Positions 14,092-20,278 of a stretch of DNA of 20,384 nt are shown here, one piece after another (positions within the stretch are counted from its first letter, which is position 1; each line of letters opens with the position of its first letter). The stretch spans positions 1 through 20,384 of the forward strand of contig JANOBJ010000265.1 of the NCBI GenBank assembly GCA_031411575.1. Direction: 5' to 3'. The position numbers and the translations under genes were made by a program. This stretch comes from JANOBJ01 sp031411575 (GTDB lineage: Bacteria > Pseudomonadota > Gammaproteobacteria > Burkholderiales > Burkholderiaceae_C). The notes under the pieces were generated by a model. It did not search any database, was not told where the DNA came from, and saw only the letters and a list, made by a program, of their open reading frames with translations.

Positions 14092-15546
14092 TCAACCCGG
14101 CTCGCGCGGCAGCGAAAGCGTGGCGACCGCGCCCGGGCCGTCGCCCTCGGGCCGGTTGTCCAGCTCAATGCGCCCGTGGTGCAGCGAGGCGATTTCCTTG
14201 ACGAATGGCAGGCCCAGGCCGGTGCTTTTCTTGTGGTTGTGCGGGCGCGCCAGCGAATAGAACTTTTCGAACACCTTGTCTTGCGCGTACTCGGGAATGC
14301 CGGGGCCCTGGTCCGTCACGGTGACGCGGGCGCTGCGCCGCTGCGTGTCCAGTGTCAGCGCCACCGTGCCGCCATCCGGCGAAAAATCGAGCGCGTTGTC
14401 CAGCAGGTTGCTGATGGCCCTGCGCAGCAGGAACGGGTCGCCCTCGACGGTCGCGTCTTGTGGCGCGTCCAGCGTGAGGTGGATGTGGCGCTGTGCGGCA
14501 GCCCCCTGCGCGGCGCCCACCAAGTCGTCGAGCAGCGGCTTCAAGGCCACCGGCTCGGCACGCTCCAGCGCGCGCCGGGTCTCGAGCGCGGTGAGCTCCA
14601 TCATGCGGTCCACCATCTCCTGGATGCGCTGCGTCTCGCGCTGGATGTTGCCCAGGAAGCGCTGGCGTTGCTCTTCAGGCATCGGCTCCTGCAGCAGCTC
14701 GGCGGCACCGCGGATGGCCGACAATGGGCTTTTGACCTCGTGGGTCAGCGTCTGCACATAGTCGGCCACGTAGTTGCGGCCGGCCAGCGCATCGCGCATC
14801 TCGTCGTAGGCGGCGCCGATCACGCCGAGCGCGCGCCGGCCCAAGCGCGGCAGGCTGAAACGCCGCTGCGCGCGAACGTAGCGCACATAGTCGGCGATCA
14901 GGCCAAACGGGCGCACCAGCCAGACCGAGACGATGACCGCCAGCAGCAGCACGGCCAATACCGACACCACACCCACATAGAGCGTCTTCTCGCGGGCTGC
15001 CGAGACAAACTGACCAAAGCTCTGCACCGGCTTGCCCACAGTGACCGCGCCGACGATTTCGCCGTTGCCGCCCTGCGTCCAGCGGATCGGGGCGCTGACG
15101 TACATCACCGAGCTGTTGGCGTCGTTGGCCACATCGGGCGTGGTGCGCGCGCCGTACTCGCCCTTGAGCGCCAGACTCACGTCGCGCCAGGCCGAATAGT
15201 CCTGACCGACATGTTGTCCGGTGGAATCAAACTGCACGCGCCCGCTGCGGTCGGTGACGTAGGCGCGCAGTTCCACCCGAGTTTTGGTCAGGCTGAAGAT
15301 CTGCGCGCTGAAGCGGCGCGCGTACAGCGACCGAAACACCGGCTCGAGACGGGCCGTGTCCAGCGCGCCATCGCGCACGTCCTGCTCGATCAGGGTGGCC
15401 AGCAGTTGCGAGGTTTCCACGAGCGACTCTTCGGCCGATTCGCGGTAGCGCGGGTCGAGGTCGGTGACGACGCGGTAGAGCATGAAGGCGATGCCCGCTG
15501 TGTAAATCAGCAGGATGCCGATGAAGATGCGGGTGCGTTTGCTCAA
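14092..15546 (-). CDS. creC: Sensor histidine kinase CreC
   Basis: This 484-residue protein has TM1 (7-24), a periplasmic sensor (25-187) and TM2 (189-211), then the kinase. The sensor carries CreC signatures such as FDSTGQHVGQDYSAWRDV, KGEYGART and SSVMYVSAPI, all shared with E. coli CreC. Phospho-acceptor H269 lies in TLTHEVKSPLSAIRGAAELL. The N box is ISNLLDNALDFSP, followed by DQGPGIP and TGLGLPFVKE. It autophosphorylates and passes phosphate to CreB; related systems respond to growth conditions or to PBP4/beta-lactam perturbation. The start is a TTG at 15546 overlapping the creB TGA as TTGA; the next Met (residue 22) would destroy TM1. creA and creD are absent from the window. Confidence 0.92.
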   Translation of the reverse strand: MSKRTRIFIGILLIYTAGIAFMLYRVVTDLDPRYRESAEESLVETSQLLATLIEQDVRDGALDTARLEPVFRSLYARRFSAQIFSLTKTRVELRAYVTDRSGRVQFDSTGQHVGQDYSAWRDVSLALKGEYGARTTPDVANDANSSVMYVSAPIRWTQGGNGEIVGAVTVGKPVQSFGQFVSAAREKTLYVGVVSVLAVLLLAVIVSVWLVRPFGLIADYVRYVRAQRRFSLPRLGRRALGVIGAAYDEMRDALAGRNYVADYVQTLTHEVKSPLSAIRGAAELLQEPMPEEQRQRFLGNIQRETQRIQEMVDRMMELTALETRRALERAEPVALKPLLDDLVGAAQGAAAQRHIHLTLDAPQDATVEGDPFLLRRAISNLLDNALDFSPDGGTVALTLDTQRRSARVTVTDQGPGIPEYAQDKVFEKFYSLARPHNHKKSTGLGLPFVKEIASLHHGRIELDNRPEGDGPGAVATLSLPREPG

Positions 15547-16271
15547 AGCGAGTGGGGCAGGTCTTCGCTCAGCGCATAGCCGGTGCCGCGCAGTGTGCGG
15601 ATGGGCTCGGCCGCGGGGGCTATTGCTTTCAGCTTGGCACGCAGGGTCTTGATGTGGGCGTCCACGGTGCGGTCAAAACTGTCGCTGTCGTTGTCCCAGA
15701 CCTTGGCCAGCAACTCGTCGCGGGTGAAGACGCGGCCGGGGCGCAGCACCAGCAGGCGCAGGATGCCGAATTCGTAGCGCGACAGCTCCAGCGCGCGGCC
15801 ATAAAAGCGGATCTGGTGGCGCTCTTCGTCCAGCACGAACGGCGCGGGCGATGCCGCCACAGACGCAGCGGTTGCGGCGACGGCTGGCGCCCGCACACTG
15901 CGCCGCAGGATGCCGCGCACCCGCGCCACCAGCTCGCGCGGCGAGAACGGCTTGGCGATGTAATCGTCGGCGCCCAGTTCGAGCCCGACCACGCGGTCGA
16001 TCTCGTCGCTGCGGGCGGTCAGGAACAGCATGGGCACCTGTGTGCCGCCGGGCAGGGCCTGCAGGCGCTTGAACAGCTCAAAACCATTCAGGTCGGGCAA
16101 GCCCACGTCCAGCACGGCCAGCGCGGGCAACTCGGCGGCGAACTGGCGCAAGGCCTCCTCGGCGGTGCTGCACCACACCGGGGTGAAGCCGTCGGTGGCC
16201 AGAACGTACTGCAGCGTATCGGCGATGCCGGATTCGTCTTCAACCAGGAGGATGCGCGGCTTGTGAACCAT
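15543..16271 (-). CDS. creB: Response regulator CreB
   Basis: This 242-residue OmpR/PhoB-type regulator has a receiver domain with acidic pocket E11-D12, phospho-acceptor D55 in LAVLDVGLPDLNGFELF, T85 and K107. An Ala-rich linker (about 128-145) leads to a winged-helix domain: YEFGILRLLVLRPGRVFTRD, DRTVDAHIKTLRAKL and RGTGYAL. It pairs with CreC immediately downstream (TTGA overlap) and is expected to bind TTCAC-N6-TTCAC tags, one of which lies after creC. Its ATG (16271) is 32 bases inside the 3' end of cueR with no clear ribosome site, implying translational coupling. It could simply be named a PhoB-like regulator, but the partner makes CreB the best call. Confidence 0.88.
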   Translation of the reverse strand: MVHKPRILLVEDESGIADTLQYVLATDGFTPVWCSTAEEALRQFAAELPALAVLDVGLPDLNGFELFKRLQALPGGTQVPMLFLTARSDEIDRVVGLELGADDYIAKPFSPRELVARVRGILRRSVRAPAVAATAASVAASPAPFVLDEERHQIRFYGRALELSRYEFGILRLLVLRPGRVFTRDELLAKVWDNDSDSFDRTVDAHIKTLRAKLKAIAPAAEPIRTLRGTGYALSEDLPHSL

Positions 16272-16755
16272 GGGCGCTATGGTAGCCGTGCGCCGCGCCC
16301 GCCAGGTCGTCCAGGATCGGGCAATCAGGCCGCTCGTCGCCCTGGCAGCCGTGGATCAGGTGCTGCAACGTGCGCTGCATCGCCTGCATCGCCTCGATGC
16401 GCTGGGCCAGGTCAGCGGCGTGCGCTTGCGCGATGCGCCGCACGCTGGCGCTGGTGCGCCGGCGGTTGTGCCACAGGCTCACCAGCTCGGCGATCTCGGC
16501 CATCGAGAAACCGAGGTCGCGGCTGCGCTTGATGAAGCGCAGCGTGTGGACGTCGGCCTCGGTGTACTGGCGGTAGCCGCTGTCGGTGCGGATCACCTGG
16601 CCGAGCAGGCGCAGCGATTCGTAGTGCCGCAGCATCTTGGCCGACACACCCGACAGGCGGGCCGCCTCGCCAATGTTCACGGGCCATGTGGTCCCGGCAG
16701 GGGCGCCGTTGCCGGCTGGCTCCGGCGTGGCACGGGCGTTGGTCAGTGCACGCAT
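16240..16755 (-). CDS. cueR: Copper-responsive MerR-family regulator CueR
   Basis: This 171-residue protein has a MerR winged helix (27-95: NIGEAARLSGVSAKMLRHYE and RTDSGYRQYTEADVHTLRFI), a dimer helix, and a metal loop. In the loop C137 and C145 are separated by seven residues (GCQGDERPDCPIL), exactly the CueR spacing, and S102 in RTSASVR matches the serine that marks Cu(I)/Ag(I) sensors. It is expected to activate the copZ and copA promoters by DNA distortion. The ATG 16755 is favoured by GAGG overlapping the copZ stop, nine bases downstream of copZ; a GTG at codon 26 would give the more usual N-terminus. The His-rich tail HGYHSAHGSQAAHPPG overlaps creB. Confidence 0.88.
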   Translation of the reverse strand: MRALTNARATPEPAGNGAPAGTTWPVNIGEAARLSGVSAKMLRHYESLRLLGQVIRTDSGYRQYTEADVHTLRFIKRSRDLGFSMAEIAELVSLWHNRRRTSASVRRIAQAHAADLAQRIEAMQAMQRTLQHLIHGCQGDERPDCPILDDLAGAAHGYHSAHGSQAAHPPG

Positions 16756-16764
16756 GCGCCAGCC

Positions 16765-16962
16765 TCAGGCCGCGACGGCATAGCCTTCTTCGGCGATGGC
16801 CTTGGCCAGCGTCTCGCGCGCCGCGTTACTCTGCACGTCCACCTGGCCGGTGGCGCGGTCGATCTTGACATCGGCCTGCGGGTCGACCTGCTTGACGGCC
16901 TGGGTGACGGCACGCTCGCAGTGGCCGCAGGTCATGCCTTGTACGGTGAAGGTCTGGTTCAT
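16765..16962 (-). CDS. copZ: Copper chaperone CopZ (HMA domain)
   Basis: This 65-residue cytoplasmic protein is a single heavy-metal-associated domain: MNQTFTVQGMTCGHCERAV, with the CxxC of GMTCGHC and a C-terminal EEGYAVAA that places the usual Tyr near the metal site. It binds Cu(I) and hands it to the CopA ATPase and CueR. The start has AGGAAAG eight bases upstream and lies about 32 bases from the predicted CueR-promoter start point. It is the first gene of the minus-strand train that continues into cueR and creBC. Confidence 0.9.
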   Translation of the reverse strand: MNQTFTVQGMTCGHCERAVTQAVKQVDPQADVKIDRATGQVDVQSNAARETLAKAIAEEGYAVAA

Positions 16963-17000
16963 GGTGTCTTTCCTTTGCTGAACGGGTTGAAAACAAGGAT

Positions 17001-17031
17001 AGCTTGAACCTTGCCATGATGGGAGAGTCAA
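17001..17031 (-). promoter_or_regulatory. CueR-type promoter for copZ-cueR
   Basis: On the minus strand TTGACT (17031-17026) is followed by a 19-base spacer carrying the imperfect dyad CTCCCATCATGGCAAGG, then CAAGCT as -10 (17006-17001). The long 19-base spacer and the CCC..GGCAAGGT dyad are the marks of CueR-activated promoters, as at E. coli copA. Confidence 0.75.
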
Positions 17032-17069
17032 GCGACCCTATTGACTGAAAGGTTGATCCCGGTCAAGGC

Positions 17070-17100
17070 TTGACCTTCCCATCGTGGGAAAGAATACGCT
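17070..17100 (+). promoter_or_regulatory. CueR-type promoter for copA
   Basis: TTGACC (17070-17075) is followed by a 19-base spacer containing the dyad TTCCCA (17076-17081) / TGGGAA (17085-17090), then TACGCT (17095-17100) as -10. The layout equals the E. coli copA promoter. The predicted start point (about 17106-17108) coincides with the copA ATG. Confidence 0.8.
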
Positions 17101-17107
17101 TGACGGA

Positions 17108-19453
17108 ATGACTACTCTCGCAAACCCCACCCTGGACATTGGCATCGGCGGCATGACCTGCGCGTCGTGCGTCTCGCGTGTTGAAAAAGCCCTGAAGAAG
17201 GTGCCGGGCGTTGAGGCGGCGACCGTGAATTTGGCGACCGAGTCGGCGCGCATCAGCTTTGCGCCCGGCGAGCAGATGGAGGCGCGGCTGCGCCGGGCCG
17301 TTCGCGACGCGGGCTATGAGCCGCGTACACCGGCCCAGATGGACGCGCAGGACGACGCGTCACCGTGGACGGGCTTCGCACCCGTGGCCATTGGCCTGCT
17401 GCTGTCGGCGCCACTGGTGCTGCCCATGGTCGGGGATCTGTTTGGCAAGCACTGGATGCTGCCCGCGTGGTTCCAGTTCATGCTGGCGACGCCGGTGCAG
17501 TTCATCCTTGGGGCGCGCTTTTACAAGGCGGGCTGGCATGCGCTGAAGGCCTTCACGGGCAACATGGACCTGCTGGTGGCGATTGGCACCACGGCCGGCT
17601 GGGCGCTGTCGGTCTGGCTGTGGCTGAGCGCCGAACCCGACACCATGGTGCACCTGTATTTTGAAGGCTCGGCGGTGGTGGTGACGCTGGTGCTGCTGGG
17701 CAAGTGGCTGGAGGCGCGCGCCAAGCGCCAGACCACCACCGCGATCCGCGCGCTGCACGCACTGCGGCCGGAGATGGCGCATCTGATCTCGCCTGACGGA
17801 GAAGTGGATCTGCCCGTCGAAGAGGTGTTGGTGGGCGACCGGCTGGTGGTCAAGCCCGGTGAACGCGTTCCCGTGGACGGCACGCTGCTCGAAGGCCACA
17901 CCCAGGTGGACGAATCGATGCTCACCGGTGAACCGTTGCCGGTGGCCAAGGACGCGGGCGGCAAGCTCACCGGCGGCTCGATCAACGGTGACGGCCGGGT
18001 GGTGATGCAGGTGGGCGCGGTGGGCAGCGAGACCGTGCTGGCGCACATCATCCGGCTGGTCGAAGACGCGCAGGCGGCCAAGGCGCCGATCCAGCGGCTG
18101 GTGGACCAGGTCTCGGCCGTGTTCGTGCCGGTGGTGCTGGTGGTGGCGCTTATCACGCTCGGGGGCTGGCTCTGGAGCGGTGCGCTGTTCGAGACCGCGC
18201 TGATCCATGCGGTGGCGGTGCTGGTGATTGCCTGCCCCTGCGCGCTGGGCCTGGCCACGCCTGCCGCCATCATGGCCGGCACCGGCGTGGCGGCCAAGCA
18301 CGGGATTCTGATCAAGGACGCGCAGGCGCTGGAGCTGGCGCACCGGGTGGGCACGGTCGCGTTCGACAAGACCGGCACGCTCACGCTGGGCCGGCCGCGG
18401 CTGACGGCCTTTGTGGTGGCTGACGGCGGCGATGAAGCCGGGTTGCTGCGCGCGGCAGCCAGCCTGCAAAGCGGCAGCGAGCACCCGCTGGCGCGCGCCG
18501 TGGTGGCCGCCGCGCAGGAACGCGGCCTGGCTATCGACGCCCCCGACAACGTGCGCGCGGTGCCCGGCCGTGGCAGCGAGGGCGAGGTGGGCGTCAAGAG
18601 CTACCTGATCGGCAGCCTTCGCTGGATGGACGAGCTGAAGCTGGACCTTGGGCCACTGGCGGCGCGGGCGATTGAGCTGCAGCAGCAGGGCGCCACGGTT
18701 TCTGCCATGGCCGAGCGCACCACCGAAGGTTTGACGCTGTCCGGGCTGATGGCCTTTGGCGACGAGCCCAAGCCCGGTGCCCGGCAGGCGCTGGCGGCCC
18801 TGCGCGCGCGGGGCCTCAAGACCATCATGGTATCGGGTGATAACCGTGGCGCGGCTGAAGCGATGGCACGGCGGCTCGGGCTGCGGCCCGAAGACGGTGA
18901 GGTGATGGCCGAGGTGTTGCCCGGCGACAAGGCCACTCAGGTGGCCCGGCTGAAGGACCTGGGGCAAAGCCCCGCCGCCGGGCCGCCCCAAGGCGGGGCG
19001 AGCCCCCTCGGGGGGCAGCGCAGCACACGAAGTGGCCAGCGTGGGGGTCATACCCTTGTGGCGTTCGTCGGCGACGGCGTCAACGACGCACCCGCGCTGG
19101 CGGCGGCTGATGTGGGCATCGCCATGGGCAACGGCACTGATGTGGCGATGCACGCGGCGGGCATCACGCTGATGCGCGGCGATGTGGCGCTGGTGGGCGC
19201 AGCGCTCGACATTTCGCGCCGCACGGTGGCCAAGATCCGGCAGAACCTGTTCTGGGCCTTTGCCTACAACGTGGCCGGCATCCCGTTGGCCGCGTTGGGC
19301 TACCTGAACCCGGTGGTGGCGGGCGCGGCGATGGCGCTGTCCAGCGTGAGCGTGCTGACCAATGCGCTGCTGCTCAAGCGCTGGACGCCGCCGGTGACGG
19401 GTGAGCCGGCCGCCGCGGGACCGGCCGCTGACGCCGCCAAAGCAGCTGTTTGA
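17108..19453 (+). CDS. copA: Cu(I)-exporting P1B-type ATPase CopA with a repeat-derived insertion
   Basis: This 781-residue inner-membrane pump has one N-terminal HMA domain (GGMTCASC, C18 and C21). It carries the A-domain TGE (MLTGEPLPV), the transport motif VIACPCALGLATP, the phosphorylation motif FDKTGTLTLG, the N-domain SGSEHPLARAVV and the hinge VGDGVNDAPAL. It exports Cu(I) using ATP. Residues Q620 to G647 are an extra 28 residues, rich in Gly/Ser/Arg/Pro, encoded by a GC-rich dispersed repeat between VARLKDLG and HTLVAFVGDG; the frame stays open. ATG 17108 is the only sensible start; an in-frame GTG at 17084 lies inside the promoter. It is divergent from copZ-cueR. Confidence 0.93.
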   Translation: MTTLANPTLDIGIGGMTCASCVSRVEKALKKVPGVEAATVNLATESARISFAPGEQMEARLRRAVRDAGYEPRTPAQMDAQDDASPWTGFAPVAIGLLLSAPLVLPMVGDLFGKHWMLPAWFQFMLATPVQFILGARFYKAGWHALKAFTGNMDLLVAIGTTAGWALSVWLWLSAEPDTMVHLYFEGSAVVVTLVLLGKWLEARAKRQTTTAIRALHALRPEMAHLISPDGEVDLPVEEVLVGDRLVVKPGERVPVDGTLLEGHTQVDESMLTGEPLPVAKDAGGKLTGGSINGDGRVVMQVGAVGSETVLAHIIRLVEDAQAAKAPIQRLVDQVSAVFVPVVLVVALITLGGWLWSGALFETALIHAVAVLVIACPCALGLATPAAIMAGTGVAAKHGILIKDAQALELAHRVGTVAFDKTGTLTLGRPRLTAFVVADGGDEAGLLRAAASLQSGSEHPLARAVVAAAQERGLAIDAPDNVRAVPGRGSEGEVGVKSYLIGSLRWMDELKLDLGPLAARAIELQQQGATVSAMAERTTEGLTLSGLMAFGDEPKPGARQALAALRARGLKTIMVSGDNRGAAEAMARRLGLRPEDGEVMAEVLPGDKATQVARLKDLGQSPAAGPPQGGASPLGGQRSTRSGQRGGHTLVAFVGDGVNDAPALAAADVGIAMGNGTDVAMHAAGITLMRGDVALVGAALDISRRTVAKIRQNLFWAFAYNVAGIPLAALGYLNPVVAGAAMALSSVSVLTNALLLKRWTPPVTGEPAAAGPAADAAKAAV
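18962..19050 (+). repeat. GC-rich Comamonadaceae-type dispersed repeat inside copA
   Basis: The element contains three small hairpins: GGGGC/GCCCC (18961-18973), CGCCCC-AA-GGCGGGGCG (about 18985-19000), and GCCCCC/GGGGGC (about 19002-19016). Then comes GCGCAGCACACGAAGTGGCC and a GTGGGGGTCA end. I recognise it from memory as a very common intergenic element in Comamonadaceae. Here it adds 84 bases, a multiple of three, to the copA reading frame. Confidence 0.75.
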
Positions 19454-19503
19454 AGCCGCCCGAAACACGCTTGAGGCGCGCCTGAAGCCCCAGTGCCCGG
19501 CGG

Positions 19504-19536
19504 AGCGCCGCCGCCCGCCCCAAGCGGCGCTTTATT
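19504..19536 (+). terminator. Rho-independent terminator after copA
   Basis: AGCGCCGC (19504-19511) pairs with GCGGCGCT (19524-19531) around a 12-base loop and is followed by TTATT. It lies 50 bases after the copA stop. Its tail touches the FNR-like box of the next gene. Confidence 0.55.
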
Positions 19537-19576
19537 GACCTGCATCAGACGCACGCGCCGCCGGTGCGCGCATGCT
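19535..19576 (+). promoter_or_regulatory. FNR/ANR-like box and -10 before the hemerythrin gene
   Basis: TTGACCTGCATCAG (19535-19548) matches the FNR/ANR consensus TTGAT-N4-ATCAA at 8 of 10 fixed positions. A -10-like CATGCT (19571-19576) would place the start point near 19583, putting the box centre at about -41.5, the standard position for activation by FNR. This suggests induction at low oxygen. Confidence 0.5.
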
Positions 19577-19609
19577 GTCAGAGAGCCCATTCCCGAGAGG
19601 CAGGCCCCC

Positions 19610-20191
19610 ATGACACACCTCAGCGAACAGATCATCCGTGACGAGCACGCCTCCCTGGCGGCGATGCTGCACTCCATGCGCATGCTGGTGAAGCGCGGCC
19701 CCGGCGACGAGCCGGAGATGTTTTTTGACGTGCTGCGCGCCATGCTGTTCTACATCGACGAGTTCCCCGAGCGGCTGCACCACCCCAAGGAGTCGTACCT
19801 GCTGTTTCCGCGCGTGGTGCGCAGTGCGCCGCACGTCAAGGCCACGGTCGAGCGGCTGGAGCGCGACCACGCCAGCGGCGAAAAGGCCGTGCGCGACCTG
19901 CAGCACCTGCTGCTGGCCTGGGAACTGATGGGCGAGGGGCGCCGCAAGGCGTTCACGCTGGCGGCCGGGCACTACATCGATTTCTACCTGGACCACATGC
20001 GGGTGGAAGAAGCCGTGATCTTGCCGGCGGCCGCGCAGGTGCTGAGCGACGCCGAATGGCAGGCGCTGGACGACGCCTTCTGCAAGAACAACGACCCGCT
20101 GTCGGGCAAGTACCCGCGCGACCCGGTCTATGACCGCCTGTTCACCCGCATCGTGATGAAGGCGCCGGTGCCGATCGGGCTGGGCGGCTGA
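19610..20191 (+). CDS. Hemerythrin HHE-domain protein
   Basis: This 193-residue protein is a four-helix bundle with metal ligands spaced as in HHE/hemerythrin domains: H13 in IIRDEHASLAAMLHSM, the pair in ERLHHPKESYLLFP, H86 in LERDHASGEKAV, and a late HYIDFYLDHMRVEEAVILP. These proteins bind a non-haem di-iron centre and are used for oxygen sensing, O2 or NO binding, or iron handling. The soluble, single-domain form gives no further hint. GAGAGG about nine bases before the ATG supports the start. An FNR-like box upstream fits a low-oxygen role. Confidence 0.87.
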   Translation: MTHLSEQIIRDEHASLAAMLHSMRMLVKRGPGDEPEMFFDVLRAMLFYIDEFPERLHHPKESYLLFPRVVRSAPHVKATVERLERDHASGEKAVRDLQHLLLAWELMGEGRRKAFTLAAGHYIDFYLDHMRVEEAVILPAAAQVLSDAEWQALDDAFCKNNDPLSGKYPRDPVYDRLFTRIVMKAPVPIGLGG

Positions 20192-20213
20192 GCGGCCTTC
20201 AAAAGCCGCTTTT
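20191..20213 (+). terminator. Terminator at the hemerythrin stop codon
   Basis: AGCGGC (20191-20196) pairs with GCCGCT (20205-20210), followed by TTTTAT. The stem begins at the last base of the stop codon. It is short but well placed. Confidence 0.5.
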
Positions 20214-20220
20214 ATGCATC

Positions 20221-20278
20221 TAATAGACCTGTTGTCCTCGTCAAACGGTCATAGTATGCTATATATATTATAGCGTTG
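20221..20278 (+). repeat. AT-rich palindromic dispersed repeat, copy E
   Basis: TAATAGACCTGTTGTCC, then GTCAAACGGTCATAGTATGC and the palindrome TGCTATATATATTATAGC, ending GCGTTG. It aligns without gaps to copy B (2802-2860). It lies between two convergent genes and overlaps the 3' end of the old-yellow-enzyme gene. Confidence 0.8.

Noticed and set aside
14056..15579. Long plus-strand frame opposite creC
   Set aside because: creC is unmistakable on the minus strand, and the opposing frame has no recognisable motif or ribosome site.
9206..16271. Class C-type sortase or the inner-membrane protein CreD in this cluster
   Set aside because: No sortase TLxTC motif and no CreD-like polytopic protein is encoded; the membrane enzyme is an exosortase.
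17084..17107. GTG 17084 as the copA start
   Set aside because: It lies inside the CueR promoter spacer, upstream of any possible transcript start.
18961..19020. Hairpins in copA as an internal terminator or a frameshift that breaks the gene
   Set aside because: No T-run follows, the reading frame is intact through the element, and all motifs downstream are in frame.
17360..19468. Very long open frame on the strand opposite copA
   Set aside because: It is antisense to a complete P-type ATPase. Its translation is Arg/His/Gln-rich without any domain, as expected for GC-rich codon shadows.
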